DNA of 64,000 nt. It comes from VGBO01 sp964453335 (GTDB lineage Bacteria > Actinomycetota > Acidimicrobiia > Acidimicrobiales > CAIXPF01). How positions within the stretch are numbered: position 1 is the first letter of the stretch; every line of letters starts with the position of its first letter. Below, piece after piece: positions 1 through 8,387 of the stretch. The stretch spans positions 69,280 through 133,279 of the forward strand of contig CAYVOK010000006.1 in assembly GCA_964453335.1 (NCBI GenBank), in the 5' to 3' direction. The position numbers and the translations under genes were made by a program. The notes below the pieces were generated by a model, which saw only the letters and a list, made by a program, of their open reading frames with translations, did not search any database and was not told where the DNA came from.

Positions 1-1
1 G

Positions 2-301
2 AACATCGGACCCGGCGAGGTGCAGGCGCTGGTCCGTGCACTGGCGGGCCGGGACGACGCAGCAGCGGCGGCACCACCCTCCGACGACGGGCGTCCGCAA
101 CTGCTCACCGCCGCCTACCGGCGCGGGGTCGCCGACCGGCTGGAGGCGGCCTTCGACCGGGGCGAACGCGCTGTCCGGCGGGCGTTCGACGGGGCGATCT
201 GGGTCCCGGTCGGCGGCCTCGACCCGGGGCGCATCGTCGACGCGGACGAACCGTGGCAGCTCCCCGGAGGGGATCCCACCGTTGCGGGACCGCCTCGGTA
301 G
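2..301 (+). CDS. C-terminal fragment of an unidentified protein
   Basis: The frame is open from the window edge and ends at TAG 299-301, giving 99 visible residues. The gene therefore starts upstream of the window. The visible part has an alanine-rich linker, then a charged helix-like stretch (LEAAFDRGERAVRRAFDG) and a short hydrophobic segment (IWVPVGG). I recognise no family. Its TAG stop is also the first half of the TAGGCT hexamer that precedes the rhodanese gene. Function unknown. Confidence 0.5.
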   Translation, partial: NIGPGEVQALVRALAGRDDAAAAAPPSDDGRPQLLTAAYRRGVADRLEAAFDRGERAVRRAFDGAIWVPVGGLDPGRIVDADEPWQLPGGDPTVAGPPR

Positions 302-304
302 GCT
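299..304 (+). promoter_or_regulatory. Putative -10 element of the rhodanese gene
   Basis: TAGGCT fits the TAnnnT hexamer repeated before many genes here. Its first three bases are the stop codon of the preceding gene. GTG 312 lies 7 nt downstream (possible leaderless start) and GTG 351 has a ribosome site. Confidence 0.45.
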
Positions 305-350
305 CGCCGCCGTGCCACCGGGCCCGGTGGCAAGAGGTGGAGGTCGAGAC

Positions 351-677
351 GTGGACGCACAGGTGCCCGAGGTCGACGTGACGGCTGCGGCTGCAGCCGT
401 GGGAGCGGGGAGCGCACTCGTCGACGTGCGCGAGCCCGACGAGTTCGCCGAGGTCCGCGCTGCGGCGGCTCGACTCGTCCCGCTCGGCTCGGTCGGCGAG
501 CGTGTGGACGAGTTCCCCCGTGGCGAGACCGTCTACCTGATCTGTCGCAGCGGTGCCCGCAGCATGCGGGCGTGCGAGGCGCTGCGGTCCGTCGGGATCG
601 ACGCCGTGAACGTGGCGGGCGGGACCTTGGCGTGGGTCGAGGCGGGTCTGCCGACCTCGAGCGGTCTGGACGCCTGA
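351..677 (+). CDS. Rhodanese-domain sulfurtransferase
   Basis: A single-domain rhodanese of 108 residues. The N-terminal half carries ALVDVREPDEFAE, typical of the rhodanese fold, and the active-site loop is CRSGARS, whose Cys accepts the persulfide sulfur. Single-domain rhodaneses shuttle sulfane sulfur to thiosulfate, cyanide or protein partners; the true partner is unknown. I chose GTG 351 because GGAGG lies 7 nt upstream and the product matches the usual domain length. GTG 312 would add 13 residues and sits at leaderless spacing from TAGGCT. RNase D begins 4 nt after the stop, so the two are probably co-transcribed. Confidence 0.85.
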   Translation: MDAQVPEVDVTAAAAAVGAGSALVDVREPDEFAEVRAAAARLVPLGSVGERVDEFPRGETVYLICRSGARSMRACEALRSVGIDAVNVAGGTLAWVEAGLPTSSGLDA

Positions 678-681
678 GCCG

Positions 682-1905
682 GTGCGACGCGGCGCCCCGA
701 AGCCGGTCATCGACGTGACGGCGCCGCCGCTCGTCGCGACCGACGCCGAGTTCGCCGCCGTGCTCGACGCGCTCGACGGTGTGGAGGCCTACGCCCTCGA
801 CACGGAGTTCCACCGCGAGCGCACCTACTTCCCGAAACTCGCCCTCCTGCAGCTCGCCTGGGACGGCGGCATGGCCGTCGTCGATCCGTTGGCGGTGGAC
901 ATCGCACCGCTCGCCCGGATTCTGCGGGGTCCGGCGGTCGCCGTCCTGCACGCTGCGTCGCAGGATCTCGAGGTCCTCGAGCTCGCCTGCGGCACGGTGC
1001 CCGAGCGGCTCGTCGACACGCAGATCGCCGCGGGGTTCGTCGGCATGAGCACACCGTCGCTCTCCGATCTGCACGAGCGCCGGCTCGGGACGGCGCTCCC
1101 CAAGGGCGACCGTCTCACCGACTGGTTGCAGCGGCCGCTGCGTCCCGAACAGCTGCGGTACGCAGCGTCCGACGTGGCCGACCTGCTGCCGCTGTGGCGG
1201 GATCTCGCCGCCGAGCTCGAACGGCGTGGTCGGCTCACCTGGGCGCTCGACGAGTGCGCGATCCTGCTCGGCCGGGCCCGGGGTGGTCGGCGGCCCGAGG
1301 ACGCCTACCTGCGGGTGAAGGAGGTCCGCCAGCTCCGGGGACGGGGTCTCGCAGTCGCACGTGAGGTCGCGGCCTGGCGCGAACGTCGGGCGGCCACACT
1401 CGACATCCCCGTTCGCCACGTCCTCTCCGACCTCGCCGTCGCCGGCCTCGCGCAACGCGCACCGACGAGGGCCGAGGACCTCCGGGGGATCCGTGGCCTC
1501 GACGAGCGGTCGCTCCGACCGGCGGTGCTCGAGGACCTCCTCGCTGCGATCCGTCGCGGCGTCGACGCGCCGCCGCCGGAGCCGCCGTCCACCGCCACCA
1601 ACGCGGTCGACGCCGAGTTCCGTGGGGCGATCGGCCTGCTGTCGTCGTGGGTGAGTCAGCTGGCCCGTGATCTCCATCTCGACCCGACCCTCCTGGCCAC
1701 ACGGAACGACCTCGAGGACCTGCTGCGGCACCGTCCGACGGGGCGACTGCTCGAGGGTTGGCGGGCCGACCTCGTCGGTCGGCAGGTCGAGGCGCTGCTG
1801 CGCGGGGAGGCATCGCTCGTCTTCGACGCCGGACGTCTGCGGCTCGAGGAACGCGCCGGTCGTCCCTTCGGCTCCACGGCCGATGACGAAGACGAAACCC
1901 GATGA
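682..1905 (+). CDS. rnd: Ribonuclease D-like 3'-5' exonuclease
   Basis: A 407-residue DEDDy exonuclease. The three exonuclease motifs are visible: DTEFHRERTY near residue 40 (motif I), a conserved Asp in HAASQDLEVL near residue 93 (motif II) and YAASDVADLLPL near residue 155 (motif III, with the Tyr that defines DEDDy). An HRDC-like helical region follows. RNase D trims the 3' ends of tRNA precursors and other structured RNAs using two metal ions. The GTG start at 682 follows the rhodanese stop directly. The C-terminal 100 residues, including a charged tail, are less conserved and may bind RNA. Confidence 0.9.
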   Translation: MRRGAPKPVIDVTAPPLVATDAEFAAVLDALDGVEAYALDTEFHRERTYFPKLALLQLAWDGGMAVVDPLAVDIAPLARILRGPAVAVLHAASQDLEVLELACGTVPERLVDTQIAAGFVGMSTPSLSDLHERRLGTALPKGDRLTDWLQRPLRPEQLRYAASDVADLLPLWRDLAAELERRGRLTWALDECAILLGRARGGRRPEDAYLRVKEVRQLRGRGLAVAREVAAWRERRAATLDIPVRHVLSDLAVAGLAQRAPTRAEDLRGIRGLDERSLRPAVLEDLLAAIRRGVDAPPPEPPSTATNAVDAEFRGAIGLLSSWVSQLARDLHLDPTLLATRNDLEDLLRHRPTGRLLEGWRADLVGRQVEALLRGEASLVFDAGRLRLEERAGRPFGSTADDEDETR

Positions 1906-1968
1906 CACGAAAAATACCGAGAAGTATCGAGCCCGTCGTGGTGTGCCCGATCGGGCCCTGCGCCGTGC

Positions 1969-1974
1969 TACATT
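1969..1974 (+). promoter_or_regulatory. Putative -10 element upstream of the small acidic protein and glc genes
   Basis: TACATT matches the TAnnnT hexamer seen before other genes. Transcription from it would begin near 1981 and give a leader of about 28 nt with GGGGAG before GTG 2009. Confidence 0.35.
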
Positions 1975-2008
1975 CGTCCTTCAGTCGCTGACCATGGGGA
2001 GCTGGCCC

Positions 2009-2164
2009 GTGAAGAAGGGTCGTCATCGCCGCTTCGAAGAGGCACGAGCCATGAAGCGCTCGTCCGACATCGATTTCGACAGCCTGCTCGAGAGCCTGAA
2101 GTCGGAGTCCGGTGACCCGGATTCCTACGACGATGACGATCTCGAGGACGACGACGACCGCTGA
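2009..2164 (+). CDS. Small bipartite (basic N-terminus, acidic C-terminus) protein
   Basis: A 51-residue protein with a basic N-terminus (KKGRHRRFEEARAMKR), a short hydrophobic helix (IDFDSLLESLK) and an all-acidic tail (DDDDLEDDDDR). GGGGAG 1996-2001 lies 7 nt before GTG 2009; ATG 1994 in the same frame would add five residues. The basic block resembles short conserved actinobacterial proteins of unknown function. Its 3' end overlaps the likely start of glcD, which suggests translational coupling. No function is claimed. Confidence 0.55.
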   Translation: MKKGRHRRFEEARAMKRSSDIDFDSLLESLKSESGDPDSYDDDDLEDDDDR

Positions 2165-3617
2165 GCGGTCGGACGGGGAGGTCGTCGACGCACTGCGGAC
2201 GGCGCTCGCTGCCGATCGCGTCCACACCGACGAACTCGAACTCGCCCTCTACGGGCGGGATGCCTCGCTACTCCGGGGTGACGCCGTCGCGGTGTGCTTC
2301 CCGCGGACGACGGCGGAGGTGCAGGCCTGCGTGCAGGTCGCGCGCCGCTTCGACCGTCCGTTCACCGTGCGTGGTTCGGGGACCGGTCTCGCCGGCGGTG
2401 CAGTACCGCTCGGCCGACCGATCCTGATCGTCACCACCAAGATGGCGGACCTCGTCGAGGTCGATCTGGTCGATCGCATCGCGTGGGTCGAGCCGGGAAT
2501 GCTGAACCTCGACCTCACCCGAGCACTCAGGCGGCACGGGTTCCACTTCGCCCCCGACCCGTCGAGTCAGCAGTCCTGCTCGATCGGCGGGAACGTCGCG
2601 AACAACTCGGGTGGGCCGCACTGCCTCGCCTACGGGGTCACCACGGCCCACGTCGTCGCGGTGGAGGTCGTCCTGCCCGACGGCGAGGTCGTCGTCCTCG
2701 GTGGACTCGACGCCGAACCGGACGGGCTCGACCTGCGCGGAGTGTTCGTCGGCAGTGAGGGGTGCTTCGGCATCGCGACCCGCGTCGCCGTCCGGCTCAC
2801 GCCCGACCCGCCGGCTGTGCTCACCCTGCTCGCCGACTTCCTCGACCCGCTCGACGCGGTCGCGGCGGTCTCGGCGATCGTGGCCGCGGGCGTGGTGCCC
2901 GCGGCGATCGAGATGATGGACCAGCGCATCACCCAGGCCGCAGAGGCGTTCGTCCACGCCGGGTACCCGACCGATGCGGGGGCGATCCTCCTCGTCGAGG
3001 TCGACGGTCTGCCCGGTGGCGTCGACGCCGAGCGGGGCATCGTCGAGCGCGTCTGCCGGGAGCACGGGGCCCGTACGGTGCGCGTGGCGGTCGACGAGGC
3101 CGAGCGGATGCTGCTGTGGAAGGGGCGCAAGACCGCGTTCGGCGCGGTGGCGCGGATCCGCCCGAACTACTACCTCCACGACACCGTCGTCCCGCGGACC
3201 CGCCTCCTCGAGGTGTTGACGAAGGTCTACGAGATCGCCGAGCGGCACGACCTCATCGTCATGAACGTCTTCCACGCCGGTGACGGGAACCTGCACCCCC
3301 TCCTCGTCTTCGACGCCCGCGAGCCGGGTGTCCTCGACCGGGTCCACGCAGCCGGTGAGGAGATCGTGCGCGTCTCGCTCGAGGCCGGGGGCGTGCTCTC
3401 CGGCGAGCACGGCATCGGTCTCGAGAAGAAACCGTTCATGGGTTGGCAGTTCACCCGCCAGGACCTCGATGCGCAGGCCCGCATCCGGGACGCCTTCGAC
3501 CCCGACGGCGTCGCGAACCCGGCGAAACTGCTCCCCGAGGGCTCGCGCTGCGGTGACATCGCACACCTCGACGCGGCGGACCGCGAGCGGTTGCTCCAGT
3601 CCGGGGTGTGGGTGTGA
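2133..3617 (+). CDS. glcD: Glycolate oxidase subunit GlcD (FAD-binding oxidoreductase)
   Basis: A 494-residue VAO/PCMH-type flavoprotein that oxidises glycolate or a similar 2-hydroxy acid to the 2-oxo acid. The FAD-binding part contains TVRGSGTGLAGGAVPLGRP and GGNVANNSGGPHC. The C-terminal catalytic cap has NVFHAGDGNLHPLL and the GlcD signature GVLSGEHGIGLEKK. GlcE and GlcF follow with overlapping stop and start codons, the classical order of the three-subunit complex. The start is uncertain: ATG 2133 and GTG 2112 are in frame, both inside the preceding small gene, and neither has a good ribosome site. Other 2-hydroxy acids such as D-lactate are possible substrates. Confidence 0.88.
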   Translation: MTISRTTTTAERSDGEVVDALRTALAADRVHTDELELALYGRDASLLRGDAVAVCFPRTTAEVQACVQVARRFDRPFTVRGSGTGLAGGAVPLGRPILIVTTKMADLVEVDLVDRIAWVEPGMLNLDLTRALRRHGFHFAPDPSSQQSCSIGGNVANNSGGPHCLAYGVTTAHVVAVEVVLPDGEVVVLGGLDAEPDGLDLRGVFVGSEGCFGIATRVAVRLTPDPPAVLTLLADFLDPLDAVAAVSAIVAAGVVPAAIEMMDQRITQAAEAFVHAGYPTDAGAILLVEVDGLPGGVDAERGIVERVCREHGARTVRVAVDEAERMLLWKGRKTAFGAVARIRPNYYLHDTVVPRTRLLEVLTKVYEIAERHDLIVMNVFHAGDGNLHPLLVFDAREPGVLDRVHAAGEEIVRVSLEAGGVLSGEHGIGLEKKPFMGWQFTRQDLDAQARIRDAFDPDGVANPAKLLPEGSRCGDIAHLDAADRERLLQSGVWV

Positions 3618-4579
3618 GCGGCGACGCCGATCTGCTCGAACCCCTCGAGGGCCGGATCGTCCGCGATCCCGTGCTCCTGGCCTTCGCCGAACTGGTCGGT
3701 GCACGCACGGACGACCGGGTCGCGGTCGAGGGTGGTCGGTCGCAGTGGGACGTGGGCGGGCCGCCGGGGGACGACGTCCGCCTCGTGCGGGCACCCGAGG
3801 GCGTCGTCGACGTCAACCCGGCGGAGATGATCGTGCAGGTCCGGGCCGGGACGACGGTATCCGCGCTCCTCGAACGGCTCGCCCCGCTGGGGCAGACCGT
3901 CGCGCTGCCCGACCCTGCACCCGGTGTGTCGACGGTCGGCGGTGTGCTCGCGGTCGGCCGCAGCGGCCTCGACCGGCTCGGGCGGGGTCACATCCGCGAG
4001 ACGCTGCTGCAGGCCCGGATCGTGACTGCCGAGGGGCTGCTGGTCACGGCCGGTGGCCCGACCGTCAAGAACGTCACGGGTTTCGACCTCGCCCGCCTGC
4101 TCGTCGGCTCGCTCGGTCGTCTGGGCCTCGTCGCCGACGTGCTGCTGCGGACCCGGCCTCTCCCGGAACGTTCCGTGTGGCTCGCCGGGCCGACCGATCC
4201 CTTCGCCCTGCGCGACGCCCTGCACCGGCCGGCCTCGCTGCTGTGGGACGGGACGACGACGTGGGTGCGGCTCGAGGGCTACGGCGCCGACGTCGACGCC
4301 GAGGCGGCGACATGTGTCGCGGCCGGTCTCGCACCCGTCGACGGTCCGCCCGAACTTCCCGGCAACCGGCTCTCGTTCCGACCCCGCGACCTCGCCGGGC
4401 TCGCCGCTCGTGCGGCGGGTCCCTTCGTCGCCGAGGTCGGCGTCGGTGTCGTGCACGCCACCTGGTCGGCACCACCGACGACCGTCGACCCGGTCGTGGA
4501 CGCGCTCCACGACCGACTCTTCGACCTGTTCGATCCCCACGGCCGCCTGAACCCCGGCCGCGACCCGAGGCGACGCTGA
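3614..4579 (+). CDS. glcE: Glycolate oxidase FAD-binding subunit GlcE
   Basis: A 321-residue protein with a PCMH FAD-binding domain: VRAGTTVSALLERL, then GVSTVGGVLAVGRSG and the motif GGPTVKNVTGFDLARL, typical of GlcE. GlcE is the second flavin-binding subunit of glycolate oxidase. The GTG at 3614 overlaps the glcD stop as GTGA; GTG 3608 would add two residues. The stop and the glcF start share a base (TGATG), so the three genes are almost certainly one translationally coupled operon. Confidence 0.88.
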   Translation: MSGDADLLEPLEGRIVRDPVLLAFAELVGARTDDRVAVEGGRSQWDVGGPPGDDVRLVRAPEGVVDVNPAEMIVQVRAGTTVSALLERLAPLGQTVALPDPAPGVSTVGGVLAVGRSGLDRLGRGHIRETLLQARIVTAEGLLVTAGGPTVKNVTGFDLARLLVGSLGRLGLVADVLLRTRPLPERSVWLAGPTDPFALRDALHRPASLLWDGTTTWVRLEGYGADVDAEAATCVAAGLAPVDGPPELPGNRLSFRPRDLAGLAARAAGPFVAEVGVGVVHATWSAPPTTVDPVVDALHDRLFDLFDPHGRLNPGRDPRRR

Positions 4580-5754
4580 TGCTCGAAGTCCACGACGACG
4601 ACCTCGCCTCCTGCGTCGGGTGCGGCCTCTGCCTGCCGCACTGTCCGACGTTCCGAATCACGGGGGAGGAGCGATACTCGCCGCGCGGTCGCATCGAGGC
4701 CATGCGGCAGGTCCACATCGGGTCGAAGCCCGTCGACGGGAGCTTCGTCGACATGATGGACACGTGCGTGCAGTGTCGCGGCTGCGAGACGGCATGTCCG
4801 TCCGGCGTCCCCTTCGGCCGACTGATGGAGGGGACACGGGCCACCCTCGCCGCTGGTGCGGCGCCCGGCTACCAGCCGTGGTGGCGACGCATCGGGTACC
4901 GCCTGCTCGGCGCGCACCGGCTCGTCGTCGTCGGGTCCCGACTCCTCGCTGTCGGGCAGCGGCTCCGGCTCGTCCCCTCGCGTCGGCTGGGTCTGCCCGA
5001 CCGCCTCCCGCTCCGCGACGTTCCGTTGCGCGCATCGGGCACCGACGTGTGGCTCTATACGGGCTGTGTCATGGACGCCTGGCAGCGCGACGTGCACCGG
5101 GCTGCGATCCGGGTCATCGAGGCGACGGGGACGACGGTCGCGCTGCCGCAGCCGGTGCGTGGTGGCGGTTGTTGCGGCGCGTTGAGCACACACGCCGGAC
5201 TCACCGACATCGCCCGTGTGCAGGCGGAGGCGACCATGCGGTCCTTCCCCGGCGATGCGCCGATCCTCGTCGACGCGGCGGGTTGTGGTGCGCAGCTCAA
5301 GGATCTGGGACATCTCCTCGGTACACCCGAGGCGGCGCGGTTCGCGGCCCGGGTCGTCGACGTCGACGAGTGGCTCGCCGGCCGGGTCGACGTGCTCGCC
5401 CCTCTCGCACGGGCAGACCGCATCCGCCGCCGGGTCGCCGTGCAGGACCCGTGTCATCTGCGGCACGTGCAGAAGGTCCACACGTCGGTACGGACCCTGC
5501 TGGCCCCCTTCGTCGATCTCGTCGAGCTCGACGACGAGGGTCTCTGCTGCGGTGCGGGCGGTGCGTACGCGGTGCTGCAGGCCGATCTCGCACGCGACAT
5601 CCGGACCCGCAAGCTCGCCTCGATCGACCGGTCCGGCGCGCCGCTCGTGGCCAGCGCCAACCCCGGCTGTTCGCTGCACCTCGCAGCGGCCGGCGTGGAC
5701 GTATGTCATCCGGTCCAACTCGTCGACGAGGCCCTCGGCGGCGGGGTGGACTGA
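4579..5754 (+). CDS. glcF: Glycolate oxidase iron-sulfur subunit GlcF
   Basis: A 391-residue electron-transfer subunit. Two ferredoxin-type clusters are encoded near the N-terminus: CVGCGLCLPHCP around residue 13 and CVQCRGCETACP around residue 63. Two CCG domains follow (GGGCCGALSTHAG and CCGAGGAYAVLQ), as in GlcF and heterodisulfide reductase-like subunits. It passes electrons from the GlcD/GlcE flavins to the respiratory chain. No membrane segment is evident, so membrane contact is presumably peripheral. Confidence 0.92.
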   Translation: MLEVHDDDLASCVGCGLCLPHCPTFRITGEERYSPRGRIEAMRQVHIGSKPVDGSFVDMMDTCVQCRGCETACPSGVPFGRLMEGTRATLAAGAAPGYQPWWRRIGYRLLGAHRLVVVGSRLLAVGQRLRLVPSRRLGLPDRLPLRDVPLRASGTDVWLYTGCVMDAWQRDVHRAAIRVIEATGTTVALPQPVRGGGCCGALSTHAGLTDIARVQAEATMRSFPGDAPILVDAAGCGAQLKDLGHLLGTPEAARFAARVVDVDEWLAGRVDVLAPLARADRIRRRVAVQDPCHLRHVQKVHTSVRTLLAPFVDLVELDDEGLCCGAGGAYAVLQADLARDIRTRKLASIDRSGAPLVASANPGCSLHLAAAGVDVCHPVQLVDEALGGGVD

Positions 5755-5757
5755 CCG

Positions 5758-5958
5758 ATGTCGGATCTCGACGCCCTCGCGGAACGTCTCGACGCTGTCG
5801 CCGAGGAGCTCGCCGACGCGGCCATCGCAGCGCTCCGCGAGGCGATGGAGGCGGGCAGCGGCCCGCGGGTCGAACTCGAGCGCCGCATCACCCGCGCCCG
5901 ACGTTCGGTGGAGCGCGCAGCGTCGCTGCTGCGTGGCTCCGCTGCGGACGACGACTGA
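5758..5958 (+). CDS. Small helical protein at the end of the glc operon
   Basis: A 66-residue, Ala/Glu/Arg-rich protein predicted to be almost entirely alpha-helical, beginning 3 nt after the glcF stop. Heptad-like spacing (LDALAERLDAVAEELADAAI) suggests a coiled coil. No family recognised. Position implies co-expression with glycolate oxidase but does not reveal a role. It meets fbiC tail to tail with 21 nt between them. Confidence 0.6.
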   Translation: MSDLDALAERLDAVAEELADAAIAALREAMEAGSGPRVELERRITRARRSVERAASLLRGSAADDD

Positions 5959-5979
5959 GGAAGGGGCGCGGGTGCCCGC

Positions 5980-8340
5980 TCAGCCGGTGCGCGCCACCCG
6001 GCCGTAGAGCGTCGTCCGTTCCTCGACGGTGCGGCCGAGGGGTTCGACCAGGCGACGGAAGTCCTCCGGTTCGGCGCCCTGGCCGTGCGACGCTCCGGCG
6101 GCCCGCGAGATGTTCTCGTCCATGAGCGTGCCACCGAGGTCGTTCACGCCGGAGCGGAGGAGCTGGGTGACGCCGTCGAAGCCGATCTTCACCCAACTCG
6201 CCTGCACGTTGTCGATGGCCCCGCGGTAGGCGATCCGACCGACCGCGTGCATGAGGAGGGTCTCCCGGAAGGTGGGCCCACGTCGCGACCGGTTCTGCAG
6301 GTACAGGGGTGCGGCCATGTGCACGTAGGGCAGGGGGACGAACTCGGTGAAGCCCCCCGTGCGCTTCTGCAGATCACGGGTGCGGACGATGTGGCGCGCC
6401 CAGTGGAGCGGTGCCTCGACGGAACCGAACATGATCGTCACGTTCGACCGGAGCCCGACCTCGTGTGCGATGCGGTGGCAGTCGAGCCACTCGTCGGTGG
6501 TGATCTTGTCGGGGCAGAGCACGGCACGGATCTCGTCGTCGAGGATCTCGGCGGCCGTGCCCGGGAGGCTCCGCAGACCTGCGTCCATCAGCCGCCGCAG
6601 GTACACGTCGAGGGGCTCACCGAGTCGACGGGCACCCTCGGTCACCTCGAGCGCCGTGAACCCGTGCACGTGGATGTCCGGCGCCGCCTCCTTCACCGCC
6701 CGGCAGACGTCGATGTAGTAGTCGCCGTCGAAGTCGGGGTGGATGCCACCCTGCAGGGTCACCTCGGTGGCGCCGAGTTCCCAGGCCTCGCGCACCCGGT
6801 CGGCGATGTCCTCGAGGGTGAGGAGGTACGGGGTCCCGCGCAGGTTGAGCGAGAGCGGACCCTTCGAGAACCCACAGAATCGGCACTTGAAGGTGCACAC
6901 GTTCGTGTAGTTGATGTTCCGGTTGTGCACCCAGGTGACGGCGTCACCGATGATGTCGCGGCGCAGTTCGTCGGCGACCTCGCAGACCGAGACGACCTCG
7001 GGTCCACGGGCGCCGAAGAGCGTGACGATCTCCTCGATGCCGGGTTCCTGGCCGGCGAGCACACCGGCGAGCACCTCGCCGACCGGTCCGCCGGCCGAGG
7101 CGCGCCCCGGCACCAGGCGGGGCGGGTCGGCGGTGGCGCCCGAGTACCACGACGTCGACCGGTCGCCGATGACGACGACGTCCGCACCGTCGTGCGCGTC
7201 GGCGGCGCGCACGAACTCCGTGCGCTGGCGGAAGAACGCCCCCGGGTCGTCCCGGGCGAGAAGTTCCGCGTCGGCGTGGTCGAGGACCGCGAAGTGGAGC
7301 TCGGGATCGATCCACCGGTCGAGGTCACCGAGATGGCTCGGGTGCACGGTGAGACGCGGGGCGAGCGTGTAGCCCCGGGCCTCGGTCACCTCCCGGAGAC
7401 GGTCGAGATCGGGCCACGGGCGTTCCGGGTTGACGTGGTCGGGCGTCACGGGGGAGACCCCGCCCCAGTCGTCGGCTCCGGCGTCGAGGAGCACACCGAA
7501 GTCGTCGGTCAGGTTCGGCGGTGCCTGCACGGCGACGTCGAGGGGGAGGAGCAGCCGGGCGAGGGCGATGGCCTCGAGGTATTCGTCGGGCGGGCACGCA
7601 CCCCGCAGGCGCATGCGCGTCCCGTCCTTCGGCAGGAAGTTCTGGACGATCACCTCCTGCACGTGGCCGTGGCGTCGGTGCGACTCGGCGATCGCGACGA
7701 TCGCGTCGACCCTGTCCTCGAGGGACTCGCCGATCCCGACGAGCAGACCCGTCGTGAAGGGGATGCGCAGTTCGCCGGCGGCTTCGAGGGTCGCGAGGCG
7801 ACGGTGGGGTTCCTTGTCGGGCGACCCCTCGTGGCAGGCGAGGTGCGGGTTCAGGGACTCGAGCATCATCCCCTGGGAGGGGGAGACGGGGCGGAGCAGG
7901 GCGAGTTCGTCCGCGTGGAGGGCTCCGGCGTTCGCATGGGGGAGTATGCCGACCTCGTCGAGGACGAGTCGGCACATGGCTGCGAGGTACTCGACGGTGG
8001 AGCCGTAGCCCCGTTCGGCGAGCCACTCGGCAGCGACGGGGTAGCGCAGTTCGGGCCGCTCGCCGAGGGTGAACAGTGCCTCGTGGCAGCCCTGCCGGGC
8101 TCCGGCGCGTGCGATGCGCAGTACGTCGGCGGGTTCGAGGAAGAGCTGGTCCACCTTGCTCGGCGGCTGGGCGAACGTGCAGTAGTGGCACTTGTCGCGG
8201 CACAGGCGGGTGAGCGGGATGAAGACCTTGGGTGAGTAGGTCACCCGTCGTCCGGTGCGCTCGTCACGCCGCTCGGTGGCGAGCTGCATCAGCTCGTCGA
8301 GCGGCCGGCCCACCAACTCCTGCCGAGTCAGTTCTGTCAC
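5980..8340 (-). CDS. fbiC: FO synthase, CofG-CofH fusion (F420 biosynthesis)
   Basis: A 786-residue fusion of two radical-SAM enzymes that make 7,8-didemethyl-8-hydroxy-5-deazariboflavin (FO) from tyrosine and 5-amino-6-(D-ribitylamino)uracil, the first committed step to coenzyme F420. The N-terminal CofG half has the cluster motif CRDKCHYC (Cys 47, 51, 54). The C-terminal CofH half has CTFKCRFC near residue 480, followed by GATEVTLQGGIHPDFDG. Fused FbiC is characteristic of actinobacteria. I chose GTG 8340 because TAGGGT lies 7 nt upstream and the open frame beyond it is non-homologous antisense sequence. Its presence predicts F420-dependent oxidoreductases elsewhere in the genome. Confidence 0.95.
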   Translation of the reverse strand: MTELTRQELVGRPLDELMQLATERRDERTGRRVTYSPKVFIPLTRLCRDKCHYCTFAQPPSKVDQLFLEPADVLRIARAGARQGCHEALFTLGERPELRYPVAAEWLAERGYGSTVEYLAAMCRLVLDEVGILPHANAGALHADELALLRPVSPSQGMMLESLNPHLACHEGSPDKEPHRRLATLEAAGELRIPFTTGLLVGIGESLEDRVDAIVAIAESHRRHGHVQEVIVQNFLPKDGTRMRLRGACPPDEYLEAIALARLLLPLDVAVQAPPNLTDDFGVLLDAGADDWGGVSPVTPDHVNPERPWPDLDRLREVTEARGYTLAPRLTVHPSHLGDLDRWIDPELHFAVLDHADAELLARDDPGAFFRQRTEFVRAADAHDGADVVVIGDRSTSWYSGATADPPRLVPGRASAGGPVGEVLAGVLAGQEPGIEEIVTLFGARGPEVVSVCEVADELRRDIIGDAVTWVHNRNINYTNVCTFKCRFCGFSKGPLSLNLRGTPYLLTLEDIADRVREAWELGATEVTLQGGIHPDFDGDYYIDVCRAVKEAAPDIHVHGFTALEVTEGARRLGEPLDVYLRRLMDAGLRSLPGTAAEILDDEIRAVLCPDKITTDEWLDCHRIAHEVGLRSNVTIMFGSVEAPLHWARHIVRTRDLQKRTGGFTEFVPLPYVHMAAPLYLQNRSRRGPTFRETLLMHAVGRIAYRGAIDNVQASWVKIGFDGVTQLLRSGVNDLGGTLMDENISRAAGASHGQGAEPEDFRRLVEPLGRTVEERTTLYGRVARTG

Positions 8341-8347
8341 AGAACGG

Positions 8348-8353
8348 ACCCTA
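8348..8353 (-). promoter_or_regulatory. Putative -10 element of fbiC
   Basis: TAGGGT read on the minus strand, 7 nt before the GTG of fbiC; leaderless-type spacing. Confidence 0.5.
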
Positions 8354-8387
8354 GCACGAGACGGTCCTGGCCGTCGCCGAGAACTGC

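Noticed and set aside
115..1908. 597-codon open frame on the minus strand opposite rnd
   Set aside because: Low-complexity Arg/Pro/Gly translation with no family likeness; it is the antisense shadow of rnd and the rhodanese gene, common at high G+C.
1944..1955. 12-bp palindrome GCCCGATCGGGC upstream of the small acidic gene
   Set aside because: Too short and without a U-rich tract; could be an operator but nothing else supports it.
6085..8235. 716-codon plus-strand frame opposite fbiC
   Set aside because: Antisense shadow; the minus-strand frame carries both radical-SAM cluster motifs and is clearly the gene.
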